Shown piece by piece: positions 26,225 to 35,096 of a stretch of DNA of 64,000 nucleotides. Each line of letters opens with the position of its first letter. Position 1 is the first letter of the stretch. Made by a program: the position numbers and the translations under genes. This DNA is from Bacillus sp. ISL-45. GTDB lineage: Bacteria > Bacillota > Bacilli > Bacillales > Cytobacillaceae. Where the stretch lies: contig NZ_JAGGQQ010000010.1 in the NCBI RefSeq assembly GCF_018613195.1, forward strand, positions 1 to 64,000. The letters are read 5' to 3'. The notes beneath the pieces are model-generated. The model made no database searches and was not told the origin of the DNA. It saw only the letters and a list, made by a program, of their open reading frames with translations.

Positions 26225-26360
26225 TTGCGGACATAGCTTCTTTTTGTGTCTCCATAAGGGTAATGAATGACGCTTTCTTCTGATCCTGCGCCTCCATAAT
26301 TCCAATGGATGACGCTTTTTCTGGTTTCGCTTCTTATTCTGTCTCCATTAGGGCGATGGT
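26225..26360. repeat. Degenerate GAC/GTC hairpin repeats (locus D)
   Basis: Phrases CTCCATAAGGG, CTCCATAATTCC and CTCCATTAGGG (TCCAT at 26251, 26293, 26345) alternate with ATGACGCTTTCTTCTG and ATGACGCTTTTTCTGG. AATGGATGAC pairs with GTC-TCCATT across about 26 nt (one bulge), and GGACA with TGTC-TCC just before. Spacing is irregular (42 and 52 bp). No gene is supported in 26126-26405. Confidence 0.55.
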
Positions 26361-26380
26361 TTCTGATCTGTTATGACATA

Positions 26381-26414
26381 AAAAAAATAACCCTAAATGA
26401 CTGGGTTATTTTTC
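26381..26414 (-). terminator. Terminator overlapping the HesB-like gene end
   Basis: AAATAACCC / GGGTTATTT stem, with TTTTTT on the minus side. The stop codon of the upstream gene lies at its base. Confidence 0.8.
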
Positions 26415-26726
26415 GTTTCGCGGCTTCAGCTTGAAGTTATAGCCAAATGTCTCTTCAGCAGAGGAAATTTTATAGCCAAACCCTGGCTTAAAATCCAGGA
26501 ATATTTTATCTGGGAGGGACTCCAGTGATTTTTCCGGCACGAAAAAGTTTATGCCGCTTTCTGTCATCACTTCATCACTAGCCTTCTTTTCCTCTATTTG
26601 CAGTTGGATGTCCGTCGCGATCGAACATGTTCCAACAAATTCTGCCAGAATTCTTATTCCTTCACCATTGCCGAATTGGACCTTACGTAACTCTTCCAAT
26701 GCAGCCTCCCTGATTTCAATTTTCAT
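26406..26726 (-). CDS. HesB/IscA-fold (Fe-S biogenesis domain) protein, 106 aa
   Basis: Resembles HesB-like small proteins of Bacillus (YneR/YqkB type): start MKIEIREAALEEL and the fold pattern INFFVPEKSLESLPDKIFLDF. Only one Cys is present (GTCSIATD, residue about 33), so the three-Cys iron-sulfur ligand set of true IscA/SufA scaffolds is missing. It may thus not bind a cluster by itself. The start follows a weak AAGGGTGG. It has its own terminator. Confidence 0.75.
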   Translation of the reverse strand: MKIEIREAALEELRKVQFGNGEGIRILAEFVGTCSIATDIQLQIEEKKASDEVMTESGINFFVPEKSLESLPDKIFLDFKPGFGYKISSAEETFGYNFKLKPRNEK

Positions 26727-26822
26727 TATGAACCACCCTTTCTAAAATAAATATACCCAAATTTTCATTTCCAACGCATACTTGATTTTTATGCGCACGG
26801 AATAAACACATAATGAATTACA

Positions 26823-26848
26823 AAAAGCAGACCATATCGGCCTGCCCT
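26823..26848 (-). terminator. Terminator of mbcS
   Basis: GCAGGCC / GGTCTGC stem (one G-T pair) followed by TTTTTG on the minus strand, just after the stop. Confidence 0.65.
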
Positions 26849-26861
26849 TTGTTTTCACTCT

Positions 26862-28442
26862 TTATTTTGCGCCTTCCAATTCCTTCTTGCGTAATTCTAT
26901 GCGGCGAATTTTACCGGAAGTTGTCTTAGGGAGCTCTTCAAGGAACTCAATCTTCCGAGGATACTTATATGGTGCGGTCAATTCCTTCACGTGCTGCTGC
27001 AGCTCAGCAACAAGGTTCTCCTGTTCAGGACTGACGCCGTCACGCAGGACAACAAAGGCTTTGACGATATGGCCGCGAATCTCATCAGGTGATGCGACTA
27101 CAGCACATTCTTTTACATAAGGGTGTTTTACAAGTGCATCCTCAACTTCGAATGGCCCGATCGTATAACCAGAGCTGATGATGATGTCATCGCCGCGTCC
27201 CTCAAACCAGAAATAGCCTTCTTCATCTTTGCTCGCTTTGTCCCCTGTTACATAGTAATCGCCGCGGAACTGCATTGCCGTTCGCTCTGGATCCTTGTAA
27301 TAGTTCTTGAATAACGCTGGTGTTTCAACATGGACAGCGATATCCCCTACTTCTCCTGGAGGACAAGGCTCACCGTTTTCATTGATAATTTCGACTCGGT
27401 TTCCAGGCGTTGGCTTGCCCATCGAACCCGGTCTTAGTTCCATGCCTTTAGTTACGCCGACAAGCAGAGTGTTCTCCGTCTGTCCATATCCATCGCGAAC
27501 ATCGACATTGAAATGTTTTTTAAATGTATCAATTACTTCACGGTTAAGTGGTTCTCCTGCAGAAACCGCACTGTGGAGCCCTGGCAGATTAAAGTCACTT
27601 AAGTTTTCTACCTTCGCCATCAGACGGTATTCCGTCGGTGTACAGCAGAGGACATTCACATTGTATTTTTGTAGAAGTGATAAGTATTTTTGGGGCTCGA
27701 ACTTGCCCTGGTAAACCAGGCCGGTTGCTCCTGTCCCCATAACGGATAAAAACGGGCTCCAGATCCACTTTTGCCAGCCAGGACCCGCAGTGGCCCAGAC
27801 CGTGTCACCATCCTGGATACCGAGCCAGTTTGTTGCTGCTGTGCGAAGATGCGCATATGCCCATCCATGTGTATGGACGACTCCCTTTGGATTGCCGGTT
27901 GTTCCGGAGGTGTAACTGAGGAATGCCATGTCATCTCGTTCTGTATTTGCCAGTTGAAGCTCTTCGGATTCTGTTTTCATTTCTCCATCGAGATGGATCC
28001 AGCCTTCTTTCTCGTCTCCAATCACGAACTTTGGCAGGCTATCGGCTTCCTCGATTCCAGCGAATTCATTTGTAAAAGGTGCATAGCTGACAATTGCTTT
28101 TACATCACCATGGTTGATTCGATATTGAAAATCTTTCGTTCTTAGCATTTCCGAACTAGGAATGACGACCAATCCCATTTTCAACGACGCAATATATACC
28201 TGGTAGGCCTCAATCAATCTTGGCACTACAACCAGCACGACATCCCCCTGATGCAAACCATGTTTCAAGAAAACGTTTCCAATTCTATTCGCATTATTAA
28301 GAAGTTCACGGTATGTAATCTCTTTTGTACTGCCTTCCTCATTTTCCCAGAGAATCGCTTTTCTTTCCTGATCCTGTGCGTAACGCTCCATTTCAGATAC
28401 CAGATTATACTTTTGCGGTGCAATCAATTGTTCCCTGTTCAT
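26862..28442 (-). CDS. mbcS: Acyl-CoA synthetase MbcS (branched short-chain type)
   Basis: 526-aa member of the AMP-forming acyl-CoA synthetase family. The adenylate-forming core motif is LSYTSGTTGNPKGVVHTHG near residue 178, with GYGQTENTLLVG, the hinge YVTGDKASKDEEGYFWFEGRGDD and the C-terminal catalytic Lys in PKTTSGKIRRIEL. In Bacillus subtilis the gene at this position (ytcI/mbcS) activates branched short-chain acids such as 2-methylbutyrate, feeding anteiso fatty acid synthesis. Substrate here is inferred from position and similarity. The start at 28442 follows AGGGGGAAGAGT. Confidence 0.88.
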   Translation of the reverse strand: MNREQLIAPQKYNLVSEMERYAQDQERKAILWENEEGSTKEITYRELLNNANRIGNVFLKHGLHQGDVVLVVVPRLIEAYQVYIASLKMGLVVIPSSEMLRTKDFQYRINHGDVKAIVSYAPFTNEFAGIEEADSLPKFVIGDEKEGWIHLDGEMKTESEELQLANTERDDMAFLSYTSGTTGNPKGVVHTHGWAYAHLRTAATNWLGIQDGDTVWATAGPGWQKWIWSPFLSVMGTGATGLVYQGKFEPQKYLSLLQKYNVNVLCCTPTEYRLMAKVENLSDFNLPGLHSAVSAGEPLNREVIDTFKKHFNVDVRDGYGQTENTLLVGVTKGMELRPGSMGKPTPGNRVEIINENGEPCPPGEVGDIAVHVETPALFKNYYKDPERTAMQFRGDYYVTGDKASKDEEGYFWFEGRGDDIIISSGYTIGPFEVEDALVKHPYVKECAVVASPDEIRGHIVKAFVVLRDGVSPEQENLVAELQQHVKELTAPYKYPRKIEFLEELPKTTSGKIRRIELRKKELEGAK

Positions 28443-28583
28443 ACTCTTCCCCCTAATCATGTTTTTTAGGCTGTTCCGCATAGCGAATCATTGCCTGTCT
28501 ATCCCCACTTTTCATTATACAAAATTATTTAAAAATTTTAAATTATATGATAACACTTTTTTAATATAATGATTTCGCACACA

Positions 28584-28617
28584 AAAAAGAGCAGGGCATC
28601 TGCCCTACTCTTTGTAG
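28584..28617 (-). terminator. Terminator of sspA
   Basis: AGAGTAGGGCA / TGCCCTGCTCT stem (one mismatch-like G-T pair), followed by TTTTTTGTG on the minus strand. Confidence 0.85.
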
Positions 28618-28636
28618 CCATATTATTCATTTTTAA

Positions 28637-28843
28637 TTAGCGAGAGAATCCGCCACCAAGTTGCTGTTCAGCCATTTGAACCAAACGCTTAGTGATCTCT
28701 CCTCCTACAGAACCATTAGCGCGAGAAGTAGTTTCTCCGCCTAGCTGTACACCAAATTCAGAAGCGATTTCGTACTTCATTTGGTCAAGAGCTTGTGATA
28801 CTCCAGGTACTAGAAGTTGATTTGAGCTGTTGTTGTTTGCCAT
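28637..28843 (-). CDS. sspA: Alpha/beta-type small acid-soluble spore protein
   Basis: 68-aa DNA-binding spore protein that protects forespore DNA. The GPR protease cleavage site YEIASEFG (residues about 24-31) and the second conserved block [24 protein letters not shown] are both present. Start follows AAGGAGGTGAAACAC. Upstream, GAATT and CACTCTA are 18 bp apart and resemble a sigma-G promoter (forespore). Position before thiI corresponds to sspA of Bacillus subtilis. Paralogue identity is inferred from synteny only. Confidence 0.93.
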   Translation of the reverse strand: MANNNSSNQLLVPGVSQALDQMKYEIASEFGVQLGGETTSRANGSVGGEITKRLVQMAEQQLGGGFSR

Positions 28844-28934
28844 GTGTTTCACCTCCTTGTGAGTATAGAGTGTGTAGAAACACATGGCTTAATTCAAAAC
28901 TTTAATTGGTAATTGTTCACAAATTTATCATAAT

Positions 28935-30143
28935 CTAAAATAGGTCATCCATTGCATCATCCACTCGTTCCGAAGCGGGTTTGAGAACCATACGCTCAGT
29001 TCCTTCAACTGCTCTCTGGATCATTTCCTCGAAGTCGAAAAAGCTTTCAAAGTTCTGGACTTTATCAAGCTTCGGCTTTGTTTTAGGCGATGAAGGAACA
29101 AAGACCGTACAGCAATCCTCATACGGGCGGATTGAAATGTCGTGGGTATCGATTTCATGGGCGATATCCATGATCTGCAGCTTGTCCATTGTTATTAATG
29201 GCCGGATGATTGGCGTAGTTGTCACTTCATTGATGGCATACATGCTTTCAAGCGTCTGGCTGGCAACCTGGCCTAGACTTTCACCAGTGATGATCGCAAG
29301 GCCGCCCTGCTTTTCACGGATGGCATCCGTGATTCGCAACATCAATCTTCTTGTAGTAGTCATCGTATAGTTTTCCGGTATTTGCTTATGGATGGCCTGT
29401 TGGATTTCAGTGAATGGCACAATATGAAGCGCAAAGTGGCCATTAACCTCGGCAAGCTTCTCAGAAAGGTCGATCACCTTCTGCTTGGCGCGTTCACTTG
29501 TAAAAGGCGGGCTGAAAAAATGGACACCTTCCACTTCGAGTCCTCTTTTCATCGTCAGATAGCCTGCAACAGGGCTGTCAATCCCGCCGGAAAGCATCAG
29601 CATACCTTTCCCGCCCGATGCAGCAGGAAGACCCCCGGCACCCTTGATCGTTTCGGCAGAGATATAGGCAGCTTCTTTCCTGATTTCGATTTGGAGATTT
29701 ATATCAGGCTTTCGTACGTCCACCTTCAAGTCTTCAACATTCCTTAAGATATGACCTCCAAATTCAAAGTTGATCCCGTTTGTGTCCAATTCGAATGTCT
29801 TGTCCGACCGTTTAGCGGTTATTTTAAAAGTCATGCCAGGCTTATGGATTTTTCTGAAAAGTCCCAGCGCCGCATCTTTCATTTTTTCGAGATCTTTTTC
29901 AACTTTAATTGCCGGGCTGAAGGATTGGATTCCGAATATCCCTTTCAGTTTCTCGCCAATCCCATCGCTATCTTCACCGTGCAGAAGGATGAACATGCGG
30001 TCGCGTTCTGCCTTGATGGCTGCATTCGGATAGTCACTTAAAGCTCTCTTGACATTTTTTCTGAGACGATCGATGAATTTATTCCTGTTTCTTCCTTTTG
30101 TCGATATTTCTCCATACCGAACTAAAATACGGTCATACATCAT
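28935..30143 (-). CDS. thiI: tRNA 4-thiouridine sulfurtransferase ThiI
   Basis: Transfers sulfur to U8 of tRNA. Domains in order: N-terminal ferredoxin-like domain, THUMP domain (about residues 60-165) and PP-loop pyrophosphatase domain with the ATP motif MLMLSGGIDSPVAGYLTMKRG near residue 183. The protein has 402 aa and no C-terminal rhodanese domain, as usual for Bacillus. ATG overlaps the stop of the upstream desulfurase gene (ATGA), so the sulfur donor and the acceptor enzyme are translationally coupled. Confidence 0.96.
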   Translation of the reverse strand: MMYDRILVRYGEISTKGRNRNKFIDRLRKNVKRALSDYPNAAIKAERDRMFILLHGEDSDGIGEKLKGIFGIQSFSPAIKVEKDLEKMKDAALGLFRKIHKPGMTFKITAKRSDKTFELDTNGINFEFGGHILRNVEDLKVDVRKPDINLQIEIRKEAAYISAETIKGAGGLPAASGGKGMLMLSGGIDSPVAGYLTMKRGLEVEGVHFFSPPFTSERAKQKVIDLSEKLAEVNGHFALHIVPFTEIQQAIHKQIPENYTMTTTRRLMLRITDAIREKQGGLAIITGESLGQVASQTLESMYAINEVTTTPIIRPLITMDKLQIMDIAHEIDTHDISIRPYEDCCTVFVPSSPKTKPKLDKVQNFESFFDFEEMIQRAVEGTERMVLKPASERVDDAMDDLF

Positions 30144-31285
30144 TTCTTTACTACCTCGCTTAAATGTTTTACTGTATCAGCAATTGCCTTTGCGGCTATT
30201 TCTGCTTCTTCCACTGTATTGCTGTATGTCAGGCTGACCCTGATCGCGCTCTCCGCTTCCGCCAGAGGCACCCCCATTGCCAGCAAAGTCTTGCTTGCAG
30301 CTTTCTTCTTAGAAGAGCAAGCGCTTGTTGTCGATACATAAATATTCTTTTCTTCCAGCGCATGCACAAATGTTTCTGCCTTCAATCCATGGATTGAAAA
30401 GTTAAGGATATGGGGCGCGCTATTTTCTTTTGGAGTGTGAATGGTTATTTCCTTGATCTGGCTGATGCCACTTCTTAATGTTTCCATTGCGGCAACCATT
30501 TGATTCAGATTTTCTTTTCTATGTTCAAATGTCATTCTTAGTGCCTTTGACATCGCAACAATGCCAGCTACATTTTCTGTGCCGCTCCGCTGCTTCCATT
30601 CCTGATTCCCGCCGGAAAATAGTGGGGAGAGGGTGACCCCTTCTTTGATGAACAAAGCGCCTGTCCCTTTCAGGCCATGGAATTTATGGCCAGAGATGGT
30701 GGACAAATGGATCCCGGCTTCGTAAAAGTTTAATGGCACCTTCCCTGCTCCCTGAACATAGTCAACATGGAAAAATGCTTTTGGATACTTTTTAAGCAAG
30801 CTTCCAATTTCCTCTATAGGCTGAATTGTGCCGACTTCATTATTGACATGGATCACGGAAACGAGGATGGTATCATCACGAATTTCTCTCTCGATGGAAT
30901 CCGCGCTGATAAAGCCATTGCCATCGGGTTTCACATACGTGATCTCAAAGCCGAGCGATTCTAGCTGTCCCATGGCATTTTGGATTGAAGCATGTTCAAT
31001 GCTTGTGGTAATGATATGCCTTCCTCTTTCGCGGTGGGCCATAGCGATTCCTTTTACCGCTAGATTATTGCTTTCCGTTCCTCCGGATGTGAACAGGATT
31101 TCTGCTTCTTTTACATTCAGCAGCCTGGCGACCTGGGAACGTGCCTGCTGCAGCAGCTTTTCCGACTGGCCGCCGATTTTATGGAGTGATGAAGGATTCC
31201 CAAAAAATTCCTCTGAGACCTTTACAAATGAGTCCAATACTTCTTTATAGGGTTTCGTTGTGGCACTATTGTCTAAGTAAATCAT
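30140..31285 (-). CDS. nifZ: Cysteine desulfurase (NifS/IscS type, ThiI partner NifZ)
   Basis: PLP enzyme of 381 aa that takes sulfur from cysteine and passes a persulfide to ThiI. The N-terminus is MIYLDNSATTKP, the PLP lysine lies in STISGHKFHGLKGTGAL near residue 203, and the persulfide-carrying Cys in STTSACSSKKKAA near residue 326. It begins after AAGGGGGGGG. Fifteen upstream in-frame codons are rejected. It overlaps thiI by four bases. In Bacillus subtilis the same pair makes 4-thiouridine. Confidence 0.95.
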   Translation of the reverse strand: MIYLDNSATTKPYKEVLDSFVKVSEEFFGNPSSLHKIGGQSEKLLQQARSQVARLLNVKEAEILFTSGGTESNNLAVKGIAMAHRERGRHIITTSIEHASIQNAMGQLESLGFEITYVKPDGNGFISADSIEREIRDDTILVSVIHVNNEVGTIQPIEEIGSLLKKYPKAFFHVDYVQGAGKVPLNFYEAGIHLSTISGHKFHGLKGTGALFIKEGVTLSPLFSGGNQEWKQRSGTENVAGIVAMSKALRMTFEHRKENLNQMVAAMETLRSGISQIKEITIHTPKENSAPHILNFSIHGLKAETFVHALEEKNIYVSTTSACSSKKKAASKTLLAMGVPLAEAESAIRVSLTYSNTVEEAEIAAKAIADTVKHLSEVVKK

Positions 31286-31351
31286 CGTATCCCCCCCCTT
31301 GTCGTTCATGCTAACTAAAAATCTTATCATAAGAAGTAATCATTGAAAAAC

Positions 31352-31445
31352 GCTCTTTTCTCAAACTTTGTTGCTAGTGACTACAAAATAGGATTGAATG
31401 ACCAATGTTTCTCTATAAAATTAAAGCTTATTATAAGAAAAGAGC
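31352..31445. repeat. MITE-like element with 10-bp terminal inverted repeats
   Basis: GCTCTTTTCT (31352-31361) and AGAAAAGAGC (31436-31445) are perfect inverted repeats around 74 bp of A/T-rich, non-coding sequence. The left 30 bp resembles 12311-12340. It has no ORF and lies upstream of the desulfurase gene in the 31286-31589 gap. Confidence 0.6.
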
Positions 31446-31561
31446 TTGCAAACTTCTACAAATTGGCTTTTTGTCACGTACAACAATCTATACGAAAACA
31501 GCCTTGAAAAATAAATGGAATGGACATTTTGATTAGTATGCCCTGAAGCAGTTGTCACCCA

Positions 31562-31589
31562 AAAAAACAGGCCTCCATCCGGAGACCCA
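31562..31589 (-). terminator. Terminator of ezrA
   Basis: GGTCTCC / GGAGGCC stem (one G-T pair), followed by TGTTTTTTTGG on the minus strand. Confidence 0.7.
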
Positions 31590-33281
31590 TCACTCTTTTT
31601 CAGATATCATTTGTTCAATTCTATTCAAGGCACCAGGATCCACTTCTTCGATTGAAGTGGCCGCCTGTTCAAGGGCTTCACGATAATCGTAATTGCGGAA
31701 ATGTTCTTCTGCTTCCCGAAGTCCGCGGTCAACCGAAGGATATCGGCTTCGGTATCTGTTGCCATATTGGATGACCCGCTCGGCCAGCATGACGGTCTCA
31801 ACGATTTCTTCAGTCGATGCTTCCAGCTTTTCAACTGTCAGCACAGAGATTTCAAGATACTGTTGGACAACAGGAATATCAAGCGGCTTTTGCTCAAGCT
31901 TTTCATTGACTTGTTTGATGCTCTCATTGGCATCTTCAAGAAGGTATTTATATTCCTGTGATAGACCAGGCATATTGCTTTTTGAGACGGTGCGGATCAG
32001 CTCAGAAATCTTTTTGGAAAGGTCCCTGACTTTTTCCCTTGCCGCCATTTCGTCCTTCCTGAGGGCACTCAGCTTCTCCATCAATACTTTTTGCTCTTCG
32101 ACCAGCTTATCAAGCTGCTCTTTCGCTTCTTCAAGCTCCTGTTTAATCAGGCTTTGCGCTGTATCGTTTTCGGTGATTCTGTGATCGATCAGCTCGAACC
32201 GCTTTAACAGGCCCTTGAGCTGCTGCTCTACATTCGTTTGTGCTGAGAGCTCTTTATCATTAAGGTGGTAGCTCTCCTGTATATGCTTTGTCTCTTCTTT
32301 TAACGTCTTGCTTTCTGTTATTGCTTTTACGAGGATTTCCTTCGCTTCATGTTCCGTCTTCGTAATGTATTGTTTAGCCATGACTTCCTCTTCAAGGATA
32401 TCGAATAGGTTCTCGACACGTTCCTTCAACCCCTGGATACCCTGTTCAGCGGCTTCAACATCGCCTTTTTCCAGATAAGCTATATATTCAGTCAATTCTT
32501 TGCTGATTTCCTCAACCTCTTTATCAGCGTTCAGATGGTCAAGAACATATCCTTGTACAGTCATTTCTCTGACTCCGTCCTTCAGCTCGCTGACCTGGGA
32601 AGGTATGACTGATTGACAGTCATGCAGCAGCACGGGAATCGATTCCATTTTACTGGATACCTGTTCAAGCATTGCCTGGATGGACAGCACAATTTCCCTT
32701 GCTTCAAGGTAGTTGCCATTCTCTGTTTTTTCATCAAACTCAACGAACTTTACCTGGATGTTTTCAAGCATCGCCTCAAGACTTGCCTCAGCGCTTCCGA
32801 AGCTGTGACGGTGCGAAAGAAGGTTTTTCTTGTTATCCCTGTATTGCTCCTTGAGGCCATCGATTTCCTCACGGTTCTTTTCTTCACTTCCAACAAGTTC
32901 ATTTAATTCGCCGAGGATCTTTTTAATCTTATCCTCTGTCTCCGTAAGCCTTCGCTCAATGACTGCCAGAGATTCCTTCGCCTTCTTGAACCGGTACTTA
33001 TCGATATACTCTTCAGCGTCAAATAAATAATCTTCGATGCCGGGCAGCTTGGATGTCACAAGTTCATCCCACTCCTGCCGCCAGCGCTCGAAAAGCTCCT
33101 CTGTCTGGCCAGTCATGTTCAACTGTTTCACCTTTGACATTTCATCAAGTACAGGACGGTTCATGATATCAATTTTCCATGATTCATACCTGTCGACCTC
33201 ACTGTAATACTTGCGTTTCATAAAATATCCGCTTAAAAAAAGAATTATTAATAAAGCTATTCCGCCAATTATGTACTCCAT
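31590..33281 (-). CDS. ezrA: Septation ring formation regulator EzrA
   Basis: 563-aa bitopic membrane protein that regulates FtsZ ring assembly at midcell. One N-terminal transmembrane helix (IIGGIALLIILFLSGYFM, residues about 4-21) is followed by a long region of spectrin-like coiled-coil repeats rich in Glu, Lys and Leu. The conserved C-terminal part includes QYGNRYRSRYPSVDRGLREAE, near the FtsZ-interaction patch. Length is typical for the family. The upstream gap to hisJ contains divergent starts. Confidence 0.96.
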   Translation of the reverse strand: MEYIIGGIALLIILFLSGYFMKRKYYSEVDRYESWKIDIMNRPVLDEMSKVKQLNMTGQTEELFERWRQEWDELVTSKLPGIEDYLFDAEEYIDKYRFKKAKESLAVIERRLTETEDKIKKILGELNELVGSEEKNREEIDGLKEQYRDNKKNLLSHRHSFGSAEASLEAMLENIQVKFVEFDEKTENGNYLEAREIVLSIQAMLEQVSSKMESIPVLLHDCQSVIPSQVSELKDGVREMTVQGYVLDHLNADKEVEEISKELTEYIAYLEKGDVEAAEQGIQGLKERVENLFDILEEEVMAKQYITKTEHEAKEILVKAITESKTLKEETKHIQESYHLNDKELSAQTNVEQQLKGLLKRFELIDHRITENDTAQSLIKQELEEAKEQLDKLVEEQKVLMEKLSALRKDEMAAREKVRDLSKKISELIRTVSKSNMPGLSQEYKYLLEDANESIKQVNEKLEQKPLDIPVVQQYLEISVLTVEKLEASTEEIVETVMLAERVIQYGNRYRSRYPSVDRGLREAEEHFRNYDYREALEQAATSIEEVDPGALNRIEQMISEKE

Positions 33282-33484
33282 TGTTATCCCCCTGGCCTCA
33301 CAATTTCCAAGTTCTGAATCCTTCTATTTAAAATGAATTTATAAATGCGTGTATAATGTATTTATATTACCATGTAACCGACAATTTTTGACTAATAAAT
33401 TCATATTTTTTGTTGAAATTATCCGAAATAAGCCGATTTAACTTGAAATTTTGCCTTAGATATTACTTTAGGAGGTCGGGAATC

Positions 33485-34282
33485 ATGAGGGATGGCCACG
33501 TCCACACATCTTTTTGCCCGCATGGAACGAAAGATTCGTTAGATGACTACGTCCAGAGAGCACTTGAGCTTGGCTGCAAGGAAATCACCTTTGCCGAGCA
33601 CGCCCCTTTACCAGAAGGATTCACAGATCCTACACCATTACAGGATAGCGCAATGCGTTTTGAGGATTTGGAAGCATATTTTCAGAGTATCGAAGAAGCA
33701 AAGGAAAGATATCGCGGAAAAATAAAAATCAATACTGGTTTCGAGATTGATTTTATCGAAGGATACGAGGTTCAAACGGCCAATTTCCTCAGTGAATTCG
33801 GACCTCGGCTAGACGATGCCGTTCTATCGGTGCATTTTTTGAAAAGTCCTGCCGGGGAATATGATTGTCTTGATTACAGCCCAGATAACTTCGGGAAGAT
33901 GGTTAAAGAGTATGGTTCTGCGGAACTGATCCATCGACACTACTATCAGACCGTCTTAAAATCCATTCATGCTGATCTGGGGCCATATAAGCCTAAACGA
34001 ATCGGGCATATTACCCTTGCGAATAAATTCCGCTTAAAATATCCAATTGCGCAGGAATGTGCTGACGAAATCATTGAAATACTGGAGACCGTTTCGAAGC
34101 ATGGCTATGAGCTGGATTATAACGGGGCGGGAACCGCAAAGCCTTTATGCCGTGAGCCATATCCGCCGGATTGGGTAGTCAGCGAAGCCAAAAAGCTCGG
34201 GATCAGGCTTGTGTACGGCTCTGATGCGCATCAGGCGAAGGAATTGGGACAGGGACTTGATTTGATGATGGTGACAAAATAA
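33485..34282 (+). CDS. hisJ: Histidinol-phosphatase HisJ (PHP family)
   Basis: 265-aa PHP-domain phosphatase of histidine synthesis. The metal-binding motifs are DGHVHTSFCPHG at the N-terminus, FAEHAPLP near residue 38, a His in VLSVHFLKS, and VYGSDAHQAKELGQGL at the end. The ATG at 33485 follows GGAGGTCGGGAATC. Twenty-five earlier in-frame codons lie before the ribosome binding site and are rejected. It is separated from other his genes, as in Bacillus subtilis. Confidence 0.95.
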   Translation: MRDGHVHTSFCPHGTKDSLDDYVQRALELGCKEITFAEHAPLPEGFTDPTPLQDSAMRFEDLEAYFQSIEEAKERYRGKIKINTGFEIDFIEGYEVQTANFLSEFGPRLDDAVLSVHFLKSPAGEYDCLDYSPDNFGKMVKEYGSAELIHRHYYQTVLKSIHADLGPYKPKRIGHITLANKFRLKYPIAQECADEIIEILETVSKHGYELDYNGAGTAKPLCREPYPPDWVVSEAKKLGIRLVYGSDAHQAKELGQGLDLMMVTK

Positions 34283-34313
34283 GGAAACCGGCAGTTTGAC
34301 CGGTTTCCTATAT
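34279..34313. terminator. Bidirectional terminator between hisJ and refZ
   Basis: AGGAAACCGG / CCGGTTTCCT stem with an 8-nt loop between convergent genes. It overlaps both stop regions. Confidence 0.8.
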
Positions 34314-34943
34314 ATTAATCAACATTTTTTCATGCATTTGATGGCCTTTACCAAGGGTTCCCTTGATCCATTGTGAGATCTCATGGTTGTACTTGTCAGC
34401 AAAGTATTTTTCATGCGGCTGTACATGCAGAACCTCTGTCACATAATGGGTATTCAGAAACGGCATCGACAGCAGCCCTTTTAACTGTAAAATGCTGAAC
34501 TGGATGGAATGCTTTTTGAATTCCCCATTCTCCATCCCAGCCTCAAGCACCTTTTTAAACATATAGCGTTCTTTTACATGATAGGTGGACATAATCTCCC
34601 TGACAACCTGAGAATCGATCGTCATTTCTCTTAAAATGAACCTTGTCAATTGGATGTTCTGGCATTGGTATCTCAATACATTGTCAACCATTGCGTTCAG
34701 GCATAATTCTGCACCGTATTCCAGCAATGAAAAGCCTTTTTCCAATTCTTCCATATAGCTTTCGAAAAAAACGGTAAAACAATTTTCGAGGAGTCCATTT
34801 TTGTTCCGGAAGTAGTATGAGATATTCGCTGCATTTACGTCTGCCTTTGCTGCAATATCCCTTACTGATGTCCCATTGAACCCCTTCGTATTGAATAAGT
34901 AGATGGCCGCATCAATAATCGCAGCTTTTGAATTTTTTCTCAT
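34308..34943 (-). CDS. refZ: TetR-family regulator RefZ (YttP)
   Basis: 211-aa TetR-fold DNA-binding protein. The HTH is within residues 8-50 (IIDAAIYLFNTKGFNGTSVRD, with NAANISYYFRNKNGL as recognition helix). In Bacillus subtilis the orthologue binds motifs around the origin and helps time and place FtsZ assembly at sporulation onset. Position between hisJ and the GAF gene matches yttP. Start at 34943 follows GGGGCGGAG. Eight upstream in-frame codons are rejected. Confidence 0.9.
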   Translation of the reverse strand: MRKNSKAAIIDAAIYLFNTKGFNGTSVRDIAAKADVNAANISYYFRNKNGLLENCFTVFFESYMEELEKGFSLLEYGAELCLNAMVDNVLRYQCQNIQLTRFILREMTIDSQVVREIMSTYHVKERYMFKKVLEAGMENGEFKKHSIQFSILQLKGLLSMPFLNTHYVTEVLHVQPHEKYFADKYNHEISQWIKGTLGKGHQMHEKMLINI

Positions 34944-35096
34944 TGCTCCGCCCCTCACTTTCCGCAATTAACCTTACTGTTTACCTTTCTGGAAATCATT
35001 TAAATTTCCTTTAAAAAAAGCTCGACAAAGTCTCCATTGTTTCGCCGATTTTTGATACAATGTAGATTAAAACTTCAAGAATGAGGGGGAAAAACT

